NCBI RefSeq assembly: GCF_013041805.1
Contig: NZ_JABDRI010000036.1
Coordinates: 53,521 to 117,520 of the forward strand
Direction: 5' to 3'
Source of the DNA: Lutibacter sp.
Lineage (GTDB): Bacteria; Bacteroidota; Bacteroidia; Flavobacteriales; Flavobacteriaceae
DNA length: 64,000 nucleotides
Positions within the stretch are counted from its first letter, which is position 1. Every line of letters begins with the position of its first letter. A program made the translations under genes and the position numbers. Positions 35,166 through 42,489 of this stretch are shown here, in pieces. The notes beneath the pieces were generated by a model. The model was not told where the DNA came from. It saw only the letters and a program-made list of their open reading frames with translations, and made no database searches.

Positions 35166-35900
35166 TTACTTTTTAAGAATTAAATGATTCATTTCAATAA
35201 AGTCAGTTTCAATTTTTGCAAATTCCATTTCATTAATATCAAAATTTCCATACCAAACAAAGTCGTATAATCTTGTTAATTTTATAAATGATTTTTTAAT
35301 TGATTTTTGGGAAATTTCTTTACTATAATCATCATTCGTTTTTTGCTGTTCCCAACTAATAAATTGATGGTTCTCTAGCTGTTTTAGAATATGTATATAA
35401 TAATAGCGAACTGCTAAACGGTAGTTTTTTTGCCGAATTGCTTTTTCAATAAGTACTGAAATATCTTTAGAGTTAATCAATTCTTCTTCTTCAGTAATTA
35501 CAACTGCGGGAATATTTTTAGAGTTGGAAACGAAGGCATTTGAATTGACCTTTAAAAAGAATTTTAGCAACAATAGGAGCACAATACCGGCTATGACATA
35601 TGGTATAGCTGTTAAAATTGCTGCAAATATATCTGTTGCATATTTAACTCCAAAAATCCATTCCAACAATCGTTTTAATTGTCTGCCAAGCCAATTAAAA
35701 ACACGTTCAATAAATGACGGTTCAGTTGCTACATGTTCTTCGTAATTAAAATCGGAATCCGATTTATATTGATCTAAGTTTTTATTTTCAAACTTTTTTT
35801 GAACAATAGTACTATTATCATTTTTTACTACAAGTGTATCGGATTGTGCATATACACTTAACGAAAATAGAAAAATAATGACACGTAGAATATTGTTCAT
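35166..35900 (-). CDS. DUF4129 protein
   Basis: A 244-residue protein: a signal peptide (MNNILRVIIFLFSLSVYAQS), a short periplasmic stretch, one membrane helix (about 92-115, AILTAIPYVIAGIVLLLLLKFF) and a cytoplasmic C-terminal DUF4129 domain with QKNYRLAVRYYYIHILKQLE, ISWEQQKTNDDYSKEI and the conserved RLYDFVWYGNFDI. DUF4129 is often found fused to or next to transglutaminase or MoxR genes. Position in the operon is between a membrane protein (6 nt upstream) and DUF4350. Confidence 0.82.
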   Translation of the reverse strand: MNNILRVIIFLFSLSVYAQSDTLVVKNDNSTIVQKKFENKNLDQYKSDSDFNYEEHVATEPSFIERVFNWLGRQLKRLLEWIFGVKYATDIFAAILTAIPYVIAGIVLLLLLKFFLKVNSNAFVSNSKNIPAVVITEEEELINSKDISVLIEKAIRQKNYRLAVRYYYIHILKQLENHQFISWEQQKTNDDYSKEISQKSIKKSFIKLTRLYDFVWYGNFDINEMEFAKIETDFIEMNHLILKK

Positions 35901-35906
35901 TAGTGA

Positions 35907-36806
35907 TTATAAATTACTTGAATTACCTAAATTTTCAATTTTTTCAAACGTTCCTGTGAAATGTTTTTGTTCATTTAAATCAAAATAAATAAATGCTGAA
36001 GCAATTAAGGTTACTGAATAGAATAAAAATTTACCGAAATAGGCAATTAAATTCAATATTAAATAAATTGGATCTTCTAATATTCCTAGTATTGCCGTTG
36101 GATCTTCATTTGATATTGAAACACCCATAGATATTAATTGGTAAATTAACGATGGAATTGAAAACACAAACCCTAACATAGAAACTAAAATACCTATGAC
36201 TAAAACAACTCCAAACGTATTCCACCATTCACCTTTAATTAACGTAAAGCTATGTGAAATGGTTTCTCCAATACTTTTACTTTCAAATACCATAATTGGC
36301 ATAGCTAAAGATAAAACCACAGATATATATACAATTGGTAATACACAAAGAATATAGCCTGCAATCATCATTAAAATAGATAAAATTCCTAGGCCTACAA
36401 ATTTCCAAATATTTGCATAGGTCTGTTCCTTTACTTCCTCGAAATTTGCAACACCATCATTCTCAATATAAGATTTCACATAATATAATGACACTTCAGA
36501 AAGTAGTGTATACACTATTCCAAACACTATAAACATTAAGAATAGCCAACCAAACATTCCAAAAATTGAATCAAAGGCCCCTGAAGGATCTGGAGCTGAT
36601 TGGTCAAGCGTTAATATTCCTTTAATTGCTCCTGAATAAGATACCATTGCAAATACTAAAATTGCAGCACCAACTAATAATACAGGTCCTATTATTTTAA
36701 AAACAGTTAAAAAGTAATCTTTCCAATTCTCTCGAATAAATGTAAAAGTATCTGTAATAATTGCACCTAAATCGCGCTCTTTTTTAAATTCAATAAGCTT
36801 GTTCAT
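35907..36806 (-). CDS. Polytopic membrane protein of the MoxR cluster
   Basis: A 299-residue membrane protein with about six hydrophobic helices. It has an amphipathic start RDLGAIITDTFTFIRENWKDY, segments typical of DUF975/GPDPase-membrane-like proteins, and TISHSFTLIKGEWWNTFGVV before the last helices. No enzymatic residues are recognisable. It overlaps spoIIM by 4 nt. Similar polytopic proteins accompany SpoIIM, RDD and MoxR genes in other phyla as I recall. The function is unknown. Confidence 0.7.
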   Translation of the reverse strand: MNKLIEFKKERDLGAIITDTFTFIRENWKDYFLTVFKIIGPVLLVGAAILVFAMVSYSGAIKGILTLDQSAPDPSGAFDSIFGMFGWLFLMFIVFGIVYTLLSEVSLYYVKSYIENDGVANFEEVKEQTYANIWKFVGLGILSILMMIAGYILCVLPIVYISVVLSLAMPIMVFESKSIGETISHSFTLIKGEWWNTFGVVLVIGILVSMLGFVFSIPSLIYQLISMGVSISNEDPTAILGILEDPIYLILNLIAYFGKFLFYSVTLIASAFIYFDLNEQKHFTGTFEKIENLGNSSNL

Positions 36807-37765
36807 TTCAATTTGTGTTGTTTGGTTAATTTAATAGGATATAAAACGTAATAATATAATACAGCAGTTAATGATATTAAGATAATTGCCAATGCCAACC
36901 AATCTGGCATTTCAGTATGTCTTGTTACAAAACCTTCTAAAAAACCTGCGACAATAAAAAATGGAATAGTACTTACCATTATTTTTAAACCAGCTTTAAA
37001 GCTTCTTTTAAAAGATTCTAATCTTGTATAAGTTTTAGGAAAAAGTAATCCGTTACCAAGCACTAATCCTGCGCAACCTGCAATAATAATTACTGAAATT
37101 TCAATAGTTCCGTGAATCCAAATCGTGCGAGATGACTCCCAAAGTAATCCTTTTTCATAAAAAAAGTATAAAAATGAACCTAACATTATTCCATTACGCA
37201 TCATAATAAATAGAGTTCCCACAGAAAAAAGCATTCCAAACACAAAAGCAGTCATTGCAACTTTAATATTATTTAATGTTATTAAAATAAACATATTTCC
37301 TTCTTCCATCTTTTTATACACCGCCATGGGATCACCTTTTTCAATGTTTTCTAACGTAGTATTTACATAAGCATCTCCTAAAATTAATCGAACAAAATCG
37401 CCATCATTAGCTGCTGAATATGCCCCAACAATAGCAAAAAATAAAAATGTTAAAAATGCAATTAATAATTGTTTATGATAGTGTGAAAATAAAAGTGGAA
37501 ATTCAATTTTAAAAAAAGTAAGCAATCTATTTTTACTTTCTTTTTGAGTTTTGTAAATTTTTTGATGTGCCTTTGATGCAATTGAGTTTAAATATACCTC
37601 AGTATTACTATGTGGGTAAAACGTTTTAGCATAACTTAAATCATCAGTAACTTCAATATAGAGATCAGATAATTTATCAGGTGAAACCTGACCTTTTTTA
37701 TCTAATGCATTTTCAAACAAAAGCCATTTATTTTTATTCCTTTTTACAAATGATGCTTCGCGCAT
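36803..37765 (-). CDS. SpoIIM-like (DUF95) membrane protein
   Basis: A 320-residue integral membrane protein of the stage II sporulation protein M family. It has an N-terminal cytoplasmic helical region (residues 1-95; ASFVKRNKNKWLLFENALDK), then about five or six membrane helices, with TLNNIKVAMTAFVFGMLF, NGIMLGSFLYFF and WIHGTIEISVIIIAGCAGLVLG, the DUF95 signature. In Bacillus SpoIIM works in septal peptidoglycan remodelling with SpoIID and SpoIIP, but this organism does not sporulate, so the role here is different. It starts the MoxR operon and is divergent from RDD, 106 bp away. Confidence 0.88.
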   Translation of the reverse strand: MREASFVKRNKNKWLLFENALDKKGQVSPDKLSDLYIEVTDDLSYAKTFYPHSNTEVYLNSIASKAHQKIYKTQKESKNRLLTFFKIEFPLLFSHYHKQLLIAFLTFLFFAIVGAYSAANDGDFVRLILGDAYVNTTLENIEKGDPMAVYKKMEEGNMFILITLNNIKVAMTAFVFGMLFSVGTLFIMMRNGIMLGSFLYFFYEKGLLWESSRTIWIHGTIEISVIIIAGCAGLVLGNGLLFPKTYTRLESFKRSFKAGLKIMVSTIPFFIVAGFLEGFVTRHTEMPDWLALAIILISLTAVLYYYVLYPIKLTKQHKLK

Positions 37766-37871
37766 TTTTTTTACTTTTGTTTTTTATCTGATTTATAGCA
37801 ATAGTTACTTTTCATAAGGTAAACGAAAGTAAATAATCAAATTGTACTAGCCAAAAAGATAACTTAAAAAA

Positions 37872-38591
37872 ATGGATAATTTTCAAATTGAGACTGCTCA
37901 AAATATAACTATAAAGCAACAGGTTGCACCGGTAAGCACCCGTATAGGCGCTTTCCTAATCGATTTATTAATTATTATTTGTTATTATACAATTATATTA
38001 TTAATTATAAATGCATTAGGTTTTAGCTTAGATGAATCTTTATATGTGTATTATGCCCTATTAAGTTTACCTGTATTTTTTTATAGTTTACTTTTTGAAA
38101 CTTTAATGAACGGACAAACTCCTGGTAAATTTTTAACTAAAATTAGAGTTACTAAAATTAATGGGGCAAAACCTACATTTGGCAGTTATTTAATTCGTTG
38201 GGTATTGCGATTAATAGATATTAGTTTAGCATCAGGCTCTGTAGCTTTACTTACTATTTTATTAAATGGAAAAGGACAAAGATTAGGTGATTTAGCTGCA
38301 GGTACAACAGTAATTTCAGAAAAAAAACACATTACTCTGAAAGATACGTTGCACGTTGATATTGAGGAGCAGTATGAACCTACTTACCCACAAGTTACCT
38401 TATTAAGCGATAAGGATATTCAAACCATTAAAGAACTATATTCAAAAGCCAGAAGAACTGGAAATCACAAAACAATTTTAAAACTTCATTTAAAAATAAT
38501 AGCTATTACCGGAATTAAAACTGAGATACAACCTTCAGACTTTATAGAAATAATACTAAAAGATTATAACTTTTACACACAACAAATGTGA
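37872..38591 (+). CDS. RDD-family membrane protein
   Basis: A 239-residue membrane protein with an RDD domain (residues 18-160): VSTRIGAFLIDLLIIICYYT, LMNGQTPGKFLTKIRVTKIN and GQRLGDLAAGTTVIS, with three to four helices. The C-terminal 75 residues form a soluble helical tail. RDD proteins are of unclear function, with some linked to ion transport. It is divergent from the SpoIIM gene of the MoxR cluster, as also seen in Actinobacteria as I recall. Its stop overlaps the next ATG by 1 nt (TGATG). Confidence 0.85.
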   Translation: MDNFQIETAQNITIKQQVAPVSTRIGAFLIDLLIIICYYTIILLIINALGFSLDESLYVYYALLSLPVFFYSLLFETLMNGQTPGKFLTKIRVTKINGAKPTFGSYLIRWVLRLIDISLASGSVALLTILLNGKGQRLGDLAAGTTVISEKKHITLKDTLHVDIEEQYEPTYPQVTLLSDKDIQTIKELYSKARRTGNHKTILKLHLKIIAITGIKTEIQPSDFIEIILKDYNFYTQQM

Positions 38592-39223
38592 TGGATTATA
38601 AGGAATTTAAAAATAGCATAGAACTACTCAAAAATAAACCAATTGGTGGATTAGAAGCTCAATTTAGTCTTGCACCAAAATTGCGTTTACCTTATTCAAA
38701 CGAAAAAATCCAATCGTTGAATCCTAAGAAAGCGGCAGTATTAGCACTATTTTATCCAAATGAACAAGGAAAAACTCACTTCCTTCTAACCTTAAGAGCT
38801 AGCTACAATGGAACGCATTCATCACAAATTAGTTTTCCTGGAGGAAAATATGAAGAGAATGACGTTTTTCTTAAAAATACAGCATTGAGAGAAACCTTTG
38901 AAGAAGTTGGGATTATAACTCGTGAAATTTCAATATTTAAACAAATGACCGATGTTTTTATTCCTCCAAGTAACTTTTTAGTAACACCTTTTTTAGGATA
39001 TCTAACTAAATTTCCTAATTTCAAAATAAATCACGAAGTAGAGGAATTAATATCTGTTCCATTAAATGATTTAATAGATGACTCCGCTATTTCTTCAACA
39101 ACTTTATCAACCTCATATGCTAAAAATTTAAAAGTACCGTGCTTTCTGTTAAACAGTTACGTTGTTTGGGGAGCAACAGCAATGATGCTCAATGAAATCA
39201 AAGCATTGCTAAAAAATAATTAA
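38591..39223 (+). CDS. NUDIX CoA pyrophosphatase
   Basis: A 210-residue NUDIX hydrolase with the CoA-pyrophosphatase signature: the upstream LLTLRASYNGTHSSQISFPGG (CoA motif), the NUDIX box GGKYEENDVFLKNTALRETF followed by EEVGI, and the C-terminal VWGATAMML. It likely cleaves CoA to 3',5'-ADP and phosphopantetheine. The start is ATG 38591, overlapping the RDD stop by 1 nt; an in-frame GTG at 38588 would add one residue. Its partner operon genes are RDD upstream and plsC 39 nt downstream. Confidence 0.9.
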   Translation: MDYKEFKNSIELLKNKPIGGLEAQFSLAPKLRLPYSNEKIQSLNPKKAAVLALFYPNEQGKTHFLLTLRASYNGTHSSQISFPGGKYEENDVFLKNTALRETFEEVGIITREISIFKQMTDVFIPPSNFLVTPFLGYLTKFPNFKINHEVEELISVPLNDLIDDSAISSTTLSTSYAKNLKVPCFLLNSYVVWGATAMMLNEIKALLKNN

Positions 39224-39235
39224 TATTTTTTTTAC

Positions 39236-39243
39236 TAAATTTG
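39236..39243 (+). promoter_or_regulatory. -7 box of the PlsC-like gene
   Basis: TAAATTTG matches TAnnTTTG and ends 19 nt before the ATG at 39263. Confidence 0.6.
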
Positions 39244-39262
39244 CGTAACCAAAACCAACTAA

Positions 39263-40075
39263 ATGCCAATTTTTAAAAGAAATCCGTTCGGGCATATTTT
39301 ATTTATTAAAAAATGGCTGATTCGTATTTTAGGAGTTGTTTCTCACGGAAGATACCGTAGATTTAACAATCTTCAAATTGAGGGTTCTGAAATTATAAGA
39401 GAGCTTCCTGAAACAAATGTACTATTTGTTTCAAATCATCAAACCTATTTTGCTGATGTTGCAGCAATGCTACATGTTTTTAATGCCGCACTAAAAGGTA
39501 GAGTTGATACCTTAAAAAATGTAGGCTATATTTGGAATCCAAAGCTAAACATTTACTATATCGCAGCTGCAGAAACTATGAAATCAGGTTTTTTACCAAA
39601 AGTATTTGCATACGCAGGATCAATTTCCATTGATAGAACCTGGAGAAGTGCTGGTAAAGACGTAAATAGGCAAGTAAAAATGTCAGATATTAGTAATATT
39701 AAAAAAGCGCTTGATGATGGTTGGGTAATTACGTTTCCACAAGGAACAACCAAACCTTTTAAACCTATTAGACGTGGTACAGCTCATATCATAAAAACGT
39801 ATAAGCCAATAGTTATTCCTATTGTTATAGATGGTTTTAGACGGTCATTTGACAAAAAAGGATTACTAATTAAAAAAAGAAATGTTTTACAATCTATGGT
39901 GATTAAAAAACCTATGGAAATTGATTATGAAAATGATACTATTGAAGAGATTGTAAGAAAAGTAGAATCAGAAATTGAGCAAGATCCAACACTCTTAAAA
40001 GTTATTCCTACAGATGTTTATAAAAAATCTGAAGAAGATTTGAATAAGAAAAGAAAATTTTGGGATATGTATTAA
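39263..40075 (+). CDS. plsC: PlsC-like 1-acylglycerol-3-phosphate acyltransferase with altered motifs
   Basis: A 270-residue acyltransferase that probably makes phosphatidic acid from lysophosphatidate. The glycerolipid acyltransferase regions are recognisable: SNHQTYFADVA (His59, Asp65), YAGSISIDRTWRS (motif II), WVITFPQGTTKPF (motif III) and the PIVIPIVIDGF region (motif IV). Two classical elements differ: the His-Asp spacing is five residues instead of four (H-x5-D), and the FPEGT glutamate is Gln160. The form looks conserved in flavobacteria from memory, so it is probably functional. It ends at a terminator shared with dps. Confidence 0.85.
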   Translation: MPIFKRNPFGHILFIKKWLIRILGVVSHGRYRRFNNLQIEGSEIIRELPETNVLFVSNHQTYFADVAAMLHVFNAALKGRVDTLKNVGYIWNPKLNIYYIAAAETMKSGFLPKVFAYAGSISIDRTWRSAGKDVNRQVKMSDISNIKKALDDGWVITFPQGTTKPFKPIRRGTAHIIKTYKPIVIPIVIDGFRRSFDKKGLLIKKRNVLQSMVIKKPMEIDYENDTIEEIVRKVESEIEQDPTLLKVIPTDVYKKSEEDLNKKRKFWDMY

Positions 40076-40078
40076 TAA

Positions 40079-40110
40079 AAAACCCGTTTTAGAGATTTAA
40101 AACGGGTTTT
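40079..40110. terminator. Bidirectional terminator between plsC and dps
   Basis: AAAACCCGTTTT, loop AGAGATTT, AAAACGGGTTTT form a 12-bp stem. On the minus strand it is followed by a T-rich run, so it serves dps well and plsC possibly. Confidence 0.85.
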
Positions 40111-40130
40111 AATTGAAACAATTAACTGTA

Positions 40131-40601
40131 CTAATTTAACCAAGCTCTTAACATCCAAATTGTTTTTTCTTGTTCAGCTATAAAATCACTCATCATTGAG
40201 TTTGTTCCTTCATCATTTGCATCGCCAGATTCATCTAAAATAGTTCTTTCTATTTTTAACAATTCTGATAAAGAATTTACTACTAAATTAACTGAATCAA
40301 CATCATTGCTTATGTTTTTTCCAATAGTAACTTTAGATAATGCCGTATATTCAGGAAACGTATGCAAAGGAGTACCTCCTAAAGTCAGAATTCGTTCTGC
40401 AATCATATCAATTTTCTCCTGAGAGTCAGTATAAAATTCTTCAAATTTAACGTGTAACTCAAAAAATGATTTACCTCTAATATTCCAATGCAAACCTCTT
40501 AAATTTTGATAATACACCTGAAAATTAGCTAATAAGCTATTTAAACCTAGCACTATATTTTCTGATTTGTTTTTGTCTAATCCTAAAATTGTTGTATTCA
40601 T
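40131..40601 (-). CDS. dps: Dps-family ferritin-like protein
   Basis: A 156-residue Dps that protects DNA from iron and peroxide by mineralising Fe(II). The ferroxidase-site residues are visible: LHWNIRGKSFFELHVKFEEF (His and Asp/Glu ligands), DSQEKIDMIAERILTLGG, and the C-terminal LRAWL. Length is normal for a dodecameric Dps. It is divergent from oxyR, with starts 113 bp apart, suggesting control by OxyR. No clear OxyR half-site repeat was recognised by eye. Confidence 0.94.
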   Translation of the reverse strand: MNTTILGLDKNKSENIVLGLNSLLANFQVYYQNLRGLHWNIRGKSFFELHVKFEEFYTDSQEKIDMIAERILTLGGTPLHTFPEYTALSKVTIGKNISNDVDSVNLVVNSLSELLKIERTILDESGDANDEGTNSMMSDFIAEQEKTIWMLRAWLN

Positions 40602-40714
40602 ATTTTTACTTTTATATTTATTATTTTATTTACTACAAATTTCTTGAAAAATAAATGATAAAATACATAATCATTATTGATAGTTTTAATATCTTTATTG
40701 TAAAAATTTATACC

Positions 40715-41662
40715 ATGACAATTACCCAACTTAAATACGTTTTAGCTGTAGCCGAACATCAAAATTTTACTGTTGCTTCTGAGCATTGCTTCGTGACTCA
40801 ACCAACACTAAGCATGCAAATTCAAAAATTAGAAGAAGAATTAGATACGCAAATTTTTAATAGAAAAAAGAAACCTATTCAGCTAACTGAAATTGGAAAC
40901 AAAATTATTGAACAAGCAAAAATTATTGTTGACGAAAGTAACCGAATTACAGATATTGTTGATCAACAAAAAGGATATATTGGAGGAGATTTCAGACTTG
41001 GAATTATCCCAACCATTATGCCTACGCTACTCCCTTTATTTTTAAAAACTTTTACTAAAAAATATCCTAAAGTCAATTTAAAAATTGAAGAATTAACCAC
41101 TGAAGAAATTATAAAAAAGCTATCAGATGGACATATAGATGTTGGAATTGCGGCAACACCTTTAGAAAATGAAATGATTAAAGAACGTGTCATCTATTAT
41201 GAACCATTTGTTGGCTTTGTACCTACTGAACATAGACTTTATGAAAGTAAATCCATTGATGTAGATAATTTAGATATTGACGACATACTTTTATTAGAAG
41301 ATGGCCATTGTTTTAAAGAAAGTATTATTAATTTATGTAGTACGCTTAAAACAAAAAATCAACAATTTCAATTACATAGTGGAAGTTTTACAACCTTAAT
41401 TAAACTGTCAAAAGAAGGTTTAGGAATGACATTACTTCCTTATCTTCAAACACTTGATTTGAATCAAGAGGACACATCATACTTAAGAAAGTTTAAAGAA
41501 CCCGCACCAGCAAGAGAAGTTAGTATTATATACCACAAATCACAATTAAAAATTCAACTTATTGAAGCTTTAAAAGCTGTAATAGATGGAATTATTAGAG
41601 GCGTAATTGCATTTAGTGATGTGCAAATAATAAGTCCAATAAACAAAAAAAAAGGAGCTTAA
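40715..41662 (+). CDS. oxyR: LysR-type peroxide sensor OxyR
   Basis: A 315-residue LysR regulator with a winged helix-turn-helix at residues 1-65 (MTITQLKYVLAVAEHQNF, TQPTLSMQIQKLEEEL) and a sensor domain. The redox cysteines are exactly at Cys199 and Cys208 in LLLEDGHCFKESIINLC, spaced nine residues as in E. coli OxyR. Regulation of dps by peroxide is thus strongly suggested. I chose the ATG at 40715; an in-frame ATG at 40655 adds 20 hydrophobic residues not normal for the family. The terminator overlaps the last codons. Confidence 0.95.
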   Translation: MTITQLKYVLAVAEHQNFTVASEHCFVTQPTLSMQIQKLEEELDTQIFNRKKKPIQLTEIGNKIIEQAKIIVDESNRITDIVDQQKGYIGGDFRLGIIPTIMPTLLPLFLKTFTKKYPKVNLKIEELTTEEIIKKLSDGHIDVGIAATPLENEMIKERVIYYEPFVGFVPTEHRLYESKSIDVDNLDIDDILLLEDGHCFKESIINLCSTLKTKNQQFQLHSGSFTTLIKLSKEGLGMTLLPYLQTLDLNQEDTSYLRKFKEPAPAREVSIIYHKSQLKIQLIEALKAVIDGIIRGVIAFSDVQIISPINKKKGA

Positions 41663-41675
41663 ATGCTCCTTTTTT
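41648..41675. terminator. Terminator overlapping the end of oxyR
   Basis: AAAAAAGGAGC, loop TTAAAT, GCTCCTTTTTT form an 11-bp stem; the left arm is the last codons of oxyR (KKGA) and the stop lies in the loop. The convergent small gene stops one base beyond the right arm. Confidence 0.85.
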
Positions 41676-41873
41676 CTAATTTTTCACAAGTGCTAAACAA
41701 TTATGTAAATCTGGTTTATTAACTGTAAAGTCTCTCAACCAAAAGTATAATTCTTTAATTTCATAAGGTAATAACCGGTTTAGTGCTTTTTCTAATTCTT
41801 TTTTAAATAATTCTTTATTAAAACTAACTTTTTCGAGTACCGCTTTCGTGTACTCAAACATCGCTCTAGCCAT
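41676..41873 (-). CDS. Conserved small protein of unknown function (65 aa)
   Basis: A 65-residue soluble, helical protein, MARAMFEYTKAVLEKVSF at the start and PYEIKELYFWLRDF in the middle. I recall similar 60-70-residue proteins across flavobacteria, so it is likely a real gene, but no function is known to me. No membrane helix or motif is present. Its stop abuts the oxyR terminator, and a near-consensus TTATTTTG lies in the upstream gap. Confidence 0.7.
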   Translation of the reverse strand: MARAMFEYTKAVLEKVSFNKELFKKELEKALNRLLPYEIKELYFWLRDFTVNKPDLHNCLALVKN

Positions 41874-41988
41874 ATTTTAAAAGATTTTAGTTGGTTAATT
41901 TAAAAACGATTTATTTAATATTTTAGTATCCTAAAAGTACAAAATAAATCAATCTTAAACAAAAAAATTACTAATTATTCACTTCTAA

Positions 41989-42255
41989 TTACAGTTTATT
42001 CACTTTTTCAAGTAAGCTATTAGCCTTTTCTTCTAATTCTGAATTTATATTTTTAAAATGAGCTTTCTTATTTTCGATACCTTTTGTGTGAATTTTATTA
42101 ATTAATTCATCAAAAGCTACAATTGCCTCATCTATGATTGCCTCACTTCCTTTGTTATCAGATTTTGGGTTTAATAATTCCCAAGAATAACATTCCTCAA
42201 TTATATCTCCTAAAACGTAATTAATATCTTTTTTTAAATTTTTAATACTTGACAT
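41989..42255 (-). CDS. Small helical protein of unknown function (88 aa)
   Basis: An 88-residue soluble protein, strongly helical and charged (MSSIKNLKKDINYVLGDIIE, EAIVAFDELINKIHTKGIEN), likely conserved in flavobacteria. It has an exact -7 box 23 nt upstream, which supports expression. No motif identifies a function; a helical-bundle or partner-binding role is possible. It is in its own transcription unit, with the 65-residue protein gene beginning 116 nt beyond its stop. Confidence 0.7.
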   Translation of the reverse strand: MSSIKNLKKDINYVLGDIIEECYSWELLNPKSDNKGSEAIIDEAIVAFDELINKIHTKGIENKKAHFKNINSELEEKANSLLEKVNKL

Positions 42256-42278
42256 ACTATATAGTTTAAATTTCTTCG

Positions 42279-42286
42279 CAAATTTA
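42279..42286 (-). promoter_or_regulatory. -7 box of the 88-residue protein gene
   Basis: TAAATTTG on the minus strand ends 23 nt before the ATG at 42255, an exact TAnnTTTG match. Confidence 0.6.
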
Positions 42287-42477
42287 AGTCAAATTGCTGA
42301 GTTATTATATTAAAACTTAAAATTTAAACAATAAATTAACAAAAATTATAATCCAATTAAACTATTCATCTTCATTAAATTTTGTTTCTATTTTTAAACG
42401 ATTTTAAAAACACTTATCACCTCATCTGTATCAATTAAAAATTTATAAAATGGTATCATTTAAAAAAATTAAATAGT

Positions 42478-42485
42478 TAATTTTG
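42478..42485 (+). promoter_or_regulatory. -7 box abutting the adenine deaminase start
   Basis: TAATTTTG ends 4 nt before the ATG at 42490. The predicted transcript starts at or beside the start codon. Confidence 0.55.
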
Positions 42486-42489
42486 CGGC

